From an uncultured Prevotella sp. (GTDB lineage Bacteria > Bacteroidota > Bacteroidia > Bacteroidales > Bacteroidaceae), in assembly GCA_947095945.1 (NCBI GenBank), contig CAMUQM010000047.1, positions 1 to 11,458 on the forward strand: a stretch of DNA of 11,458 bases. Direction: 5' to 3'. Below are positions 1 through 6,621 of the stretch, piece after piece (within the stretch, counting starts at the first letter, position 1; the number at the start of each line of letters is the position of its first letter). A program made the translations under genes and the position numbers. Below the pieces are notes generated by a model. The model had not been told where the DNA came from. It searched no databases and was given only the letters and a program-made list of their open reading frames with translations.

Positions 1-45
1 CCAGAAGAGATTGTCAAGGCACTCAAGGAAACGTTAGTAAAGTAA
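1..45 (+). CDS. 2-oxoacid:ferredoxin oxidoreductase alpha subunit, C-terminal end only (partial)
   Basis: Frame 1 is open from the window edge and ends at a TAA at 43-45, encoding PEEIVKALKETLVK. Fourteen residues are too few to identify a family. The assignment as alpha (pyrimidine-binding) subunit is inferred from position: it ends 18 bases before the beta-subunit gene on the same strand, and alpha-beta-gamma is the usual order of these operons in Bacteroidota. The amphipathic, lysine-rich ending is compatible but not diagnostic. Confidence 0.6.
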   Translation, partial: PEEIVKALKETLVK

Positions 46-48
46 GAA

Positions 49-54
49 GGGAGG
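49..54 (+). promoter_or_regulatory. Shine-Dalgarno-like site for the beta-subunit gene
   Basis: GGGAGG lies nine bases before the ATG at 64, inside the 18-base gap after the upstream stop. It supports that start codon. Strong sites like this are uncommon in Bacteroidota, and the minus-strand genes in this window have A-rich leaders instead. Confidence 0.6.
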
Positions 55-63
55 ACGTTTATT

Positions 64-831
64 ATGGCAAATGATATAATTTCACCTGAGAATCTGGTGT
101 ATAAGAAGCCAACTTTGATGAACGATACGACAATGCATTATTGTCCGGGTTGTTCACATGGTGTGGTTCATAAGTTAGTTGCAGAAGTAATTGAAGAAAT
201 GGGAATGAGTGATAAGGCGATTGGTGTATGCCCAGTAGGCTGTGCCGTGTTTGCTTATCGCTATCTTGATATCGACTGGCAGGAAGCTCCTCATGGTCGT
301 GCTCCAGCTGTTGCAACGGGTATTAAGCGCCTTTGGGAAGACCGCTTGGTGTTTACTTATCAGGGTGATGGTGACCTTGCTTGTATTGGTACAGCAGAAA
401 CAATCCATGCCTTGAACCGTGGCGAGAATATTGCAATTATCTTTATTAATAATGCTATTTATGGTATGACAGGTGGACAGATGGCACCTACTACACTTCT
501 TGGTCAGAAGACAGCAACTTGTCCATATGGTCGTGATCCAGAACTGCATGGTTATAATTTGAACATTACGGAGTTGGCAAGTCACCTGAAAGGAACCTGC
601 TATGTAACTCGTCAGAGTGTTGACACCGTAGCTTCAATTAATAAAGCTAAGCGTGCAATTCGCAAAGCGTTTGAAGCAAGTATGCAAGGAAAGGGAAGCT
701 CGTTAGTTGAGATTGTTGCAACCTGTAACAGTGGTTGGAAACTTACTCCAGTGAAAGCTAACGAGTGGATGCGTGAGAATATGTTCCCTGAATATGAGAA
801 GGGAGATTTAAAAGACACTATAGGTCTTTAA
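64..831 (+). CDS. korB: 2-oxoacid:ferredoxin oxidoreductase, beta (TPP-binding) subunit
   Basis: This 255-residue protein is the catalytic TPP-binding half of a 2-oxoacid:ferredoxin oxidoreductase. Such cytosolic enzymes decarboxylate a 2-oxoacid to an acyl-CoA and pass electrons to ferredoxin, or run in reverse. CPGCSHG at residues 27-33 begins the Fe-S/TPP region. GDGD at 101-104 and NNAIYGMTGGQ at 129-139 form the TPP/Mg site. Cys27, Cys30, a cysteine of the Cys56/Cys60 pair and Cys221 (ATCNSGW) are the likely ligands of a [4Fe-4S] cluster. The length is normal for a stand-alone beta subunit. It sits between the probable alpha end and the gamma subunit, 32 bases ahead of the latter, so it is part of one operon. 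Sequence alone does not fix the substrate: 2-oxoglutarate (Kor) and branched-chain 2-oxoacids (Vor) are both possible, and the symbol follows the common kor naming. Confidence 0.9.
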   Translation: MANDIISPENLVYKKPTLMNDTTMHYCPGCSHGVVHKLVAEVIEEMGMSDKAIGVCPVGCAVFAYRYLDIDWQEAPHGRAPAVATGIKRLWEDRLVFTYQGDGDLACIGTAETIHALNRGENIAIIFINNAIYGMTGGQMAPTTLLGQKTATCPYGRDPELHGYNLNITELASHLKGTCYVTRQSVDTVASINKAKRAIRKAFEASMQGKGSSLVEIVATCNSGWKLTPVKANEWMRENMFPEYEKGDLKDTIGL

Positions 832-863
832 AAACCTTCTCCCATATATAAATAAGGTGTAAT

Positions 864-1406
864 ATGAAGAAAGAGATAATAATTAGTGGCTTCGGTGGTC
901 AGGGCGTACTCTCTATGGGTAAGATACTGGCTTATTCGGGACTAATGGAAGATAAGGAGATAACATGGATGCCAGCTTATGGTCCGGAGCAGCGTGGTGG
1001 TACAGCCAACGTTACGGTTATTGTAAGCGATGACCGTATCTCTTCTCCAATTCTCAGTAAGTATGATGTAGCGATTGTATTGAATCAGCCTTCATTGGAC
1101 AAGTTTGAGCCAAAGGTTAAGTCAGGCGGTTTGCTTATCTATGATGGTCATGGAGTCATTAATCCTCCAACTCGTAAGGATATCACTGTCTATCGCATAA
1201 ACGCTATGGACAAGGCTGCTGAGATGAAGAATGCAAAGGTATTTAATATGATTGTCTTAGGTGGTCTGCTAAAGGTTTGTCCTGTTGTCAGCACTGATGG
1301 ACTCAAGAAGGCACTCTTCAAGAGTTTGCCAGAACGCCATCATAAACTCATTCCGCTGAATATGGAAGCAGTGGAGGAGGGTATGAAGATTATTGCTCAG
1401 CAGTAA
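864..1406 (+). CDS. korC: 2-oxoacid:ferredoxin oxidoreductase, gamma subunit
   Basis: This 180-residue protein belongs to the pyruvate/ketoisovalerate oxidoreductase catalytic-domain family. In these enzymes the gamma subunit joins alpha and beta and helps bind coenzyme A. GFGGQGV at residues 9-15 is the glycine-rich signature near the N-terminus, and YGPEQRGGTAN at 39-49 is the second conserved block. The rest is an alternating beta-alpha domain of the expected length, and there are no extra ferredoxin-type cysteine clusters, so this is gamma rather than a gamma-delta fusion. AAGGTG at 854-859 precedes the ATG by four bases. It is the last gene of the operon: strong hairpins and a terminator follow. 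Substrate class is uncertain, as for the beta subunit. Confidence 0.9.
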   Translation: MKKEIIISGFGGQGVLSMGKILAYSGLMEDKEITWMPAYGPEQRGGTANVTVIVSDDRISSPILSKYDVAIVLNQPSLDKFEPKVKSGGLLIYDGHGVINPPTRKDITVYRINAMDKAAEMKNAKVFNMIVLGGLLKVCPVVSTDGLKKALFKSLPERHHKLIPLNMEAVEEGMKIIAQQ

Positions 1407-1416
1407 TCGAATCCAA

Positions 1417-1445
1417 TATTGCTGTAGAAGTTATCTACAGTAATA
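1417..1445 (+). other. Hairpin just after the gamma-subunit stop
   Basis: A 12-pair stem (one G-T pair) closes a five-base loop: bases 1417-1428 pair with 1434-1445, with the core CTGTAGA / TCTACAG. It begins 10 bases after the stop codon. A short T-run follows only at 1460-1465, so it is either a weak terminator or a 3'-end stabilising hairpin ahead of the better terminator at 1484. Confidence 0.6.
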
Positions 1446-1483
1446 AAATGTGAACCTGATTTTTTATAACTCTCTAATTTGTT

Positions 1484-1523
1484 AAAGGGACCTAAGCAGT
1501 GATGCTATGGGTTCCTTTTTTTT
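1484..1523 (+). terminator. Rho-independent terminator of the oxidoreductase operon
   Basis: AAAGGGACC at 1484-1492 pairs with GGTTCCTTT at 1510-1518 (nine pairs, one G-T). A second short stem, AGCA/TGCT, lies inside it. Eight T residues (1516-1523) form the end of the stem and run on from it. It lies 78 bases after the gamma-subunit stop. Confidence 0.8.
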
Positions 1524-1776
1524 CTTTGCTTATAGGCAATACCTTGTCATTCCATATTGGTCCTATCCAATAAACATCACTCGTATAAGTTAATCATTAG
1601 TCGCTTACTATATTATAATGGAACATAATGATTCTCTTTTACTATTTTCTTTCGATGTGCTATGGCTCCGCACATATTGTGCTGTTGGTAAACACTAATG
1701 GTGCTGAGCGTTAAGTAGCTTGGAATATAATACAGAGGGAAGTCCTATTTGTTTTTTTATTGAAAAGAGATGTAAG

Positions 1777-1899
1777 GTTCTGTCAAATAAGCCAACTTAT
1801 GTAATATGGTTGCTTACTCTTTCAAAAGGTAATAGAATGTTATCAATTTTAAAGCAGTTCCTTAACGAGAGATAAAATACAATTTAAGTTTTACAGAAC
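1777..1899. repeat. Possible small inverted-repeat element (MITE-like or IS remnant)
   Basis: GTTCTGTCAAA at 1777-1787 and TTTTACAGAAC at 1889-1899 are inverted copies matching at 10 of 11 positions, bounding 123 bases with no coding capacity. Such GTTCTGT-type ends resemble terminal repeats of small insertion elements. Inside, AAGC(C)AAC and GTTGCTT around 1789-1819 can form a hairpin with one bulged base. No clear target-site duplication is visible, and chance pairing in A/T-rich DNA is possible. Confidence 0.3.
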
Positions 1900-2078
1900 A
1901 ACAATAACTCTATAAATCGTTAAGAGGTAAGTTCCCACAATACGCAGTTTAACTACATTCCCATATTTATTTTTGTATTATAAAATAGAAAAAACATAAG
2001 ATATTGTTCTTAACCTCTTCCTTTGTGGTTGCTTTTGCTCATTATATAGCTGGCTGTGCATATTTTTCTTCAAAAAAA

Positions 2079-2110
2079 TTTGGTTGTTTCATTATTTTTT
2101 TATTACTTTG
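2079..2110 (+). promoter_or_regulatory. Bacteroidota-type promoter of the ompA-like gene
   Basis: TTTG at 2079-2082 (the -33 box) is followed after 20 bases by TTACTTTG at 2103-2110, one mismatch from the -7 consensus TAnnTTTG. The spacing matches the published Bacteroides pattern. It predicts a transcript start near 2117 and an A/T-rich leader of about 54 bases without a Shine-Dalgarno site, which is typical of highly expressed Bacteroidota genes. Confidence 0.65.
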
Positions 2111-2170
2111 CACCGAGTTTAAAACATTGATATTATACATTTTACAAATATTAATTAATTCAGAGAAACA

Positions 2171-3313
2171 ATGAAAAAGTTAGTTTTAATGTTAGCTGCT
2201 GCTTCTATGGCAGCATCTGTTTCTGCTCAGACTGTTGCAGAAAGCAAGACATTTGATAACATCTACGTTGGTATTAACGGTGGTGTTGCTACAAAGACAA
2301 CTGGTCACAAGTGGTTGAGCGACCTCGATCCAAACGCTGGTATCCGTATCGGTCGTTATTTCACTCCAGTATTCGGTCTTGCAGTAGAGGGTAACGCATA
2401 TTTCTCAAACAAGCCTTGGGGTTCTACTGGTACAGTAGTTCGCGCTACAAACGCAAGCTTGCTCGGTACTGTAAACCTTAGCAACTGGTTCGGTGGTTAC
2501 ACAGGTGAGCCACGTACATTTGAGGTTAGCGCACTCTATGGTCTTGGTTGGATGCACGTGTTCTCTAACAACAATCAGTTCAAGGCTGCTACATCTGAGA
2601 ATCGTAACCGCATGACTTCTAAGGCTGCTCTTGACTTTGCTTTCAACTTCGGTGCTGAGAAGCAGTTCCAGTTCTATGTAGAGCCTTCTATCAACTTCGC
2701 GTTCTTGGGCAAGTCTCACTCACATAACGTAGCTGTTACTCCTACAGGTCTTACTTACCCAGAGTATAACGTAGACTATCGTTATAAGGCAACTGCACAG
2801 GCAGGTCAGCCAGCTTACAACATCAACAACTCATTCGTTCAGTTGAATGCTGGTTTCATCTACAAGTTCAAGAACTCTAACGGTACACACAACTTCACAA
2901 TCGTTACTCCACGTGACCAGGCTGAGATTGATGCTTTGAACGCTCAGATTAACGAGCTCCGTAACCGTAAGCCACAGGTTGTTACTAAGGAGATCGTTAA
3001 GGAGGTTCCTACAGTTAAGGTTAAGGAGTTCACAGTTTCTGACCTCGTATTCGTAACCTTCGCACAGGGTAAGTCTGCTCTTACAAACGACGCTAAGGCT
3101 GCTCTTAACAACGTTAAGGAGGGTGTTCACGTTCAGGTTGTTGGTACAGCTTCTCCAGAGGGTTCTAAGGAACTTAACGATCGTCTCTCACAGGCTCGTG
3201 CTGATGTAGTTGCTAACTACCTCAAGTCTCGCGGTGTAATCGTTGATGAGGCTACTGGTAAGGGCGTACAGGGTACAACTTCTAACCGTCTCGCTGTTGT
3301 TTACGTAAAGTAA
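2171..3313 (+). CDS. OmpA-family outer-membrane protein with N-terminal beta-barrel
   Basis: This 380-residue protein has a signal peptide (MKKLVLMLAAASMAASVSA, predicted cut after Ala19). Residues about 28-235 alternate aromatic and small residues as in an outer-membrane beta-barrel (for example IYVGINGG at 31-38 and ending FIYKFK). A short heptad-like, charged linker follows (DQAEIDALNAQINELRNRK), then a Val/Lys-rich stretch. The OmpA C-terminal domain covers roughly 287-380, with the helix signature LNDRLSQARADVVANYL. OmpA proteins tie the outer membrane to peptidoglycan. Arg343 of the diaminopimelate-binding pair is present, but the position usually held by Asp is Ser328 within TASPEG. 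Codon use is strongly biased (AAC, AAG, CGT, GGT, GTT), unlike the neighbouring thioesterase, suggesting high expression. The gene is probably monocistronic, with its own promoter and terminator. Confidence 0.88.
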   Translation: MKKLVLMLAAASMAASVSAQTVAESKTFDNIYVGINGGVATKTTGHKWLSDLDPNAGIRIGRYFTPVFGLAVEGNAYFSNKPWGSTGTVVRATNASLLGTVNLSNWFGGYTGEPRTFEVSALYGLGWMHVFSNNNQFKAATSENRNRMTSKAALDFAFNFGAEKQFQFYVEPSINFAFLGKSHSHNVAVTPTGLTYPEYNVDYRYKATAQAGQPAYNINNSFVQLNAGFIYKFKNSNGTHNFTIVTPRDQAEIDALNAQINELRNRKPQVVTKEIVKEVPTVKVKEFTVSDLVFVTFAQGKSALTNDAKAALNNVKEGVHVQVVGTASPEGSKELNDRLSQARADVVANYLKSRGVIVDEATGKGVQGTTSNRLAVVYVK

Positions 3314-3362
3314 TCTAACCGAATAGGTTAAGAAGGTTTATCCTTCGAACAATAAATATTGG

Positions 3363-3395
3363 GGATGCATCTTTAAGGTGCATCCTCTTTTGTTT
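3363..3395 (+). terminator. Terminator of the ompA-like gene
   Basis: A ten-pair stem with loop TTA runs from 3363 to 3385 (GGATGCA pairing with TGCATCC, plus three more pairs including one G-T). It is followed by the T-rich TCTTTTGTTT. It lies 50 bases after the stop codon. Confidence 0.85.
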
Positions 3396-3550
3396 ATATG
3401 TTGTGTTTTCTTATCGCTAATAGCATTGATAATGGTATAACCATGGCTGTTTAGTTTTCCTTGTTAATGATAGAATAATTTTACTGATTCTCCGTTATCA
3501 TAGAATATATCAGGTATATGTAAGTACTTGGTATAACTTGTTAGACTAAG

Positions 3551-3556
3551 AAAGGA
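3551..3556 (+). promoter_or_regulatory. Shine-Dalgarno-like site for the thioesterase
   Basis: AAAGGA ends four bases before the ATG at 3561, shorter than the usual spacing. It favours this ATG as the start. No convincing promoter box could be found in 3396-3550. Confidence 0.45.
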
Positions 3557-3560
3557 TTAT

Positions 3561-4325
3561 ATGGAAAAGCTATCAAAGATAGGTAGATATGAGTTTTTGG
3601 CAGAGCCGTTTCATTGCGACTTCTCCAACCAATTGTTTATGGGACATTTAGGCAATCACATGCTAAATGCTGCTGACTTCCATAGCAATGAACGTGGATA
3701 TGGTATGAATTATCTCAATACTGTCAATAAGACATGGGTGTTGAGCCGCTTGGCTATTGAGATGGAGGAGATGCCGAAAGCGTATGATAAGTTTTTTGTA
3801 GAGACTTGGGTCGATAATGCAATGAAGTTCTTTACAAGCCGTAACTTTAAGGTTGTTGGTGAATCTGGTCATGTATATGGTTATGGTAAGAGTGTTTGGG
3901 CGATGATAGACCTTGATACACGTCAGCCAGTAGACATTCTTGCCGTCCGTGACGGTCTTATTAATGAGTATATTGAAACCGAATACGATTGCCCAATAGA
4001 GAAGTCTTCACGAGTGAAGATGACTGCTGATGCTAAGCCAATCCGTTCTATAGACACCTATTATAATGATGTAGATGTTAATGGGCATATTAACTCTGTC
4101 AAGTATATTGAGCATGTGTTAGACCTGTGGAATCTGTCTTGGTATAAACAACATTGTATTAAGCGTTTTGAGATAGCTTATGTTGCAGAATCTCATCAAG
4201 GTGATAAACTTCATTTCTATCGTGAGCAGCGTGAAACAGATATCGACTTCAATGTCAGAATTACCAAGAGCAATGATGGGGGAGAAGAGGTTGAAGTCTG
4301 TCGTTGCAGAGTGTTGTTTGCTTAA
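3561..4325 (+). CDS. Acyl-ACP thioesterase
   Basis: This 254-residue cytosolic protein matches the bacterial acyl-ACP thioesterase family, related to plant FatA/FatB, which cleaves fatty acids from acyl carrier protein. It reads as two hotdog halves, about 1-140 and 150-254. The second half contains DVNGHIN at 172-178, giving the Asp172-x-Asn174-x-His176 pattern that corresponds to the catalytic D-x-N-x-H of plant FatB. The first half holds family-typical TWVLSRLAIEM (58-68) and the Trp83/Phe90-91 strand region. The length is normal for the bacterial branch, and nothing is missing. It stands alone between an outer-membrane protein gene and a convergent recQ, so context says little about substrate. 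Chain-length preference cannot be read from the sequence. Other hotdog thioesterases are a less likely alternative. Confidence 0.85.
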   Translation: MEKLSKIGRYEFLAEPFHCDFSNQLFMGHLGNHMLNAADFHSNERGYGMNYLNTVNKTWVLSRLAIEMEEMPKAYDKFFVETWVDNAMKFFTSRNFKVVGESGHVYGYGKSVWAMIDLDTRQPVDILAVRDGLINEYIETEYDCPIEKSSRVKMTADAKPIRSIDTYYNDVDVNGHINSVKYIEHVLDLWNLSWYKQHCIKRFEIAYVAESHQGDKLHFYREQRETDIDFNVRITKSNDGGEEVEVCRCRVLFA

Positions 4326-4380
4326 GGAAAGGGCAGTTGTATAAAGTCTGTATTAGCGTGCTTACAAGCAATTAAATAAT

Positions 4381-4409
4381 AAGGCGTACATTATGTGCGC
4401 CTTTGTTTT
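4381..4409 (+). terminator. Terminator of the thioesterase gene
   Basis: AAGGCG at 4381-4386 pairs with CGCCTT at 4398-4403, extended inward by four more pairs (one G-T) to a TTA-sized loop. TTTGTTTTG follows. It resembles the terminator after the ompA-like gene in stem length and loop. It lies 55 bases after the stop. Confidence 0.85.
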
Positions 4410-4465
4410 GTAAAAATATTTCACGCTTTCTAAAATTACCGATGGTAAATTGGGTTTTAATAGAG

Positions 4466-4590
4466 GCTTAATTGGCTTGCAAAAGATGCCCTTTTGCGAG
4501 CTAACTAAGCACCTTTTCTTGCACGACTTTGTAATGAGTTAATAATTAAAGAGTTACAAAGGTGGTTGAAAAGTGCCTTTTCGTTGTTTT
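4466..4590. repeat. Highly structured intergenic element (probable dispersed repeat)
   Basis: The first part is a long hairpin: 4466-4485 pairs with 4491-4510 at 19 of 20 positions (two G-T, one A-C mismatch) around the loop ATGCC. Next comes an imperfect palindrome at 4528-4560 (TTTGTAA ... TTACAAA, with TTAAT/ATTAA at its centre). The palindrome is embraced by GCACCTTTTC at 4509-4518 and GAAAAGTGC at 4568-4576, which are inverted copies differing by one extra C. GTGCCTTTTCG near the end also echoes the first GCACCTTTTC as a direct repeat. I believe similar GCAAAAG-rich elements occur between genes in Prevotella genomes, but that is from memory and unchecked. It may help separate the convergent transcripts of the thioesterase and recQ. 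Confidence 0.6.
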
Positions 4591-4692
4591 TTACGCACGA
4601 ATAGTAATAAATTATGTAAGGATTTTTCGTATCCGTAATTATGCTTTTGCTAAGTCTATTATGAAAGAACTTACTAATCCGAGAACAATCTT

Positions 4693-6585
4693 TTAGGGTA
4701 GAAGTAAGAAACTTCCATCTATAAGAATTTCCTCTTCCAAAACCATCTCTCGCATTACTTGCTGTATAAGGTCCCAGTTATCATTCAGTTGTCGAATCTC
4801 TGTAATATGATGCTTCAGTCTATCTGCTAATAATGTTAGCAGCTGTTGTCTGATAAGCTCTTTCTTATCTGTATCATTTTCTTTGGTACGTGATAGGCAA
4901 ATATCGCATTGCTCACAGTCTGTTGACTTTGTTTCTCCGAAGTATGACAGTAGCTGTCTGCTGCGGCATGCTCGTTCATTTTGCGCATAGTTGATAACTG
5001 AATTGATGCGCTTTATAAATTGTTCTTTTCTATCTTCATACACACTCTTATCCAGTACAACGTCAACACCATCAATGCGGTCTTGTGTATAGCTGATAAG
5101 TGGTGTGTTTTTGCGTGGAATAAAGTTTATGATACGCTTCTTACTTAGGTTGACCAATACCATATAGGTTTGGTTTCTATCGAGTCCCGCTTCTTGTGCA
5201 ATATAGCTCTCATCAATATATCCATTGTCAGAGAATAAACCGCCATAGTTACGGAGTAGGGCAGTGACTATGTCATTCTCTTTGTCGCTCAGAGAGTCGA
5301 GTCGGTAAAGATCGTCTCTGTTCAAAAGAAACCGAACACGTGCTTTAGAGTCAGGATTCTGCTCATAGTCAATGTAACCAGCTCGTTGAAGAATTGTTAG
5401 AGCTGCATTTACACGTATAGGGAAATGTTTGAAGGTATTACAGAACTTGTCTATTGAGAATTCAAAAATACATCCGTAACCACTTCCGACACCTATCTGA
5501 TAGAAGTAGGCTAAGTGCTCATATACTGTCTGGATATAGTCTTTAGGCGGGAAGGTGTCCTCAATGCGCTTCTGTAGGGTGCGGTTGTCGTTCCCATTAT
5601 AAAGCAATACAGCGTATGCCTTATTGCCGTCACGTCCCGCACGTCCCGCCTCTTGGAAGTAAGCCTCTAATGAACTTGGACTATCTATGTGAATAACCAT
5701 GCGTACATTAGGTTTGTCAATACCCATACCAAACGCATTTGTAGCAACCATGACACGTATCTTGTCGTTCTGCCAGTCATTCTGACGTTGGTCTTTCACA
5801 CTTGGTTCTAAACCTGCATGATACCATGTAGCAGAAATACCATGCTCTAAGAGCATCTGTGCTATCTCCTTTGTACGTTTCCTGCTACGGCAATAGACTA
5901 TGGCTGTCTTTGGAATAGATTGTAGGATATGTACCATCTCAGCATCTTTGTCCTCTGTCTGACGCACTACATAAGCTAAGTTCTTACGTTCAAAGCTCAT
6001 ACGGAAGACATTCTTCTCTTTGAAGCCTAAACGGTCTTGGATATCATCAACAACTTCTGCCGTAGCAGTTGCAGTCAAAGCAAGAATAGGTACATCAGGT
6101 ACTAACTTTCGAATGTCTGCAATCTGTAGATAGGAAGGGCGAAAGTCATAACCCCATTGGCTGATACAGTGGGCTTCATCAACGGTGATAAAACTCACTT
6201 TTATATGTCTTAATTTAGCCTGAAAGATATCAGAGCCTATACGCTCTGGTGATATATAAAGTAGCTTTATACCTCCAAAAGTACAGTTCTCTAAGGTTGT
6301 AACGATATCGTCATGGCGCATGCCGGAATAAATAGCAGCTGCGGTGATACCTTGACGACGAAGATGGTCAACCTGATCTTTCATCAATGCAATGAGAGGG
6401 GTTATGACTAAGCATACTCCCTCTTGGGCTAATGCAGGCACTTGGAAGGTGAGAGACTTACCTCCTCCTGTTGGCATTAGTCCTAAGGTATCCTTTCCCG
6501 AACCGATACTCTCGATGATTTCTTTCTGAATACCACGAAAGTCAGGATAACCCCAGTATTGATGGAGAATGTCAAGGTAGGACAT
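4693..6585 (-). CDS. recQ: RecQ-family ATP-dependent DNA helicase
   Basis: This 630-residue 3'-5' DNA helicase is of the superfamily 2 RecQ type, acting in recombination and repair. In the chosen frame: a RecQ motif-0 region near 11-20 (WGYPDFRGIQ), Walker A TGGGKS at 39-44, DEAH at 136-139, TAT at 171-173, and motif VI QEAGRAGRDG at 311-320. Zinc-binding cysteines lie at 540, 557, 560 and 563 within CRSRQLLSYFGE and CEQCDIC. Between motif VI and these cysteines are about 220 residues, against about 50 in E. coli RecQ. The extra region reads like one or two winged-helix domains (about 375-500). Only about 67 residues follow the last cysteine, so a canonical RQC plus HRDC tail is absent. The ATG at 6585 is preferred over a TTG at 6669, because the added 28 residues are low-quality and translate a repeat-bearing spacer. 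It follows recJ by 91 bases. Confidence 0.9.
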   Translation of the reverse strand: MSYLDILHQYWGYPDFRGIQKEIIESIGSGKDTLGLMPTGGGKSLTFQVPALAQEGVCLVITPLIALMKDQVDHLRRQGITAAAIYSGMRHDDIVTTLENCTFGGIKLLYISPERIGSDIFQAKLRHIKVSFITVDEAHCISQWGYDFRPSYLQIADIRKLVPDVPILALTATATAEVVDDIQDRLGFKEKNVFRMSFERKNLAYVVRQTEDKDAEMVHILQSIPKTAIVYCRSRKRTKEIAQMLLEHGISATWYHAGLEPSVKDQRQNDWQNDKIRVMVATNAFGMGIDKPNVRMVIHIDSPSSLEAYFQEAGRAGRDGNKAYAVLLYNGNDNRTLQKRIEDTFPPKDYIQTVYEHLAYFYQIGVGSGYGCIFEFSIDKFCNTFKHFPIRVNAALTILQRAGYIDYEQNPDSKARVRFLLNRDDLYRLDSLSDKENDIVTALLRNYGGLFSDNGYIDESYIAQEAGLDRNQTYMVLVNLSKKRIINFIPRKNTPLISYTQDRIDGVDVVLDKSVYEDRKEQFIKRINSVINYAQNERACRSRQLLSYFGETKSTDCEQCDICLSRTKENDTDKKELIRQQLLTLLADRLKHHITEIRQLNDNWDLIQQVMREMVLEEEILIDGSFLLLP

Positions 6586-6590
6586 TAGAC

Positions 6591-6621
6591 TTTGAACTTT
6601 GAGGTTTGAATTTTGAACTTT
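6591..6621 (-). repeat. Short direct repeats in the recJ-recQ spacer
   Basis: TTTGAACTTT (plus-strand reading) occurs at 6591-6600 and 6612-6621, with a variant TTTGAATTTT at 6605-6614 overlapping the second copy. They lie immediately before the recQ ATG, within a 91-base A/T-rich gap. Read on the minus strand, they give the leader an unstructured, A-rich character. Confidence 0.6.

Larger units (their letters stand above)
1407..2170. other. 764-base intergenic region without a supported gene
   Basis: No reading frame here has convincing length, start context or protein-like composition in either direction. The stretch is A/T-rich. It holds the two operon-end hairpins (to 1523), a small dyad ATGTGC / GCACAT around 1655-1675, a possible inverted-repeat-bounded element at 1777-1899, and the promoter and leader of the downstream ompA-like gene (from 2079). 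The rest, roughly 1525-1776 and 1900-2078, shows nothing I can name. It could be decayed mobile or repeat DNA. Confidence 0.7.
4326..4692. other. 367-base gap between convergent thioesterase and recQ genes
   Basis: No gene is supported here. It contains the thioesterase terminator (4381-4409), the structured element (4466-4590), and a weak seven-position dyad at 4617-4637 (TAAGGAT / ATCCGTA with one mismatch). No clear T-tailed terminator for recQ was seen on the minus strand, so the structured element or the weak dyad may serve. Confidence 0.6.

Noticed and set aside
175..585. 136-codon antisense frame inside the beta-subunit gene
   Set aside because: It lies wholly opposite a well-conserved gene and its product has no family features. 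The same holds for the antisense frames inside the ompA-like, thioesterase, recJ, pepC and pepP genes.
1525..2078. Hidden small protein or RNA gene in the long gap
   Set aside because: No frame with plausible start and composition, and no tRNA or known RNA fold was recognised. Only a weak inverted-repeat element could be noted.
3396..3550. Promoter for the thioesterase gene
   Set aside because: Near matches such as TATAACTTG lack a correctly spaced TTTG box and differ from TAnnTTTG, so no site could be supported.
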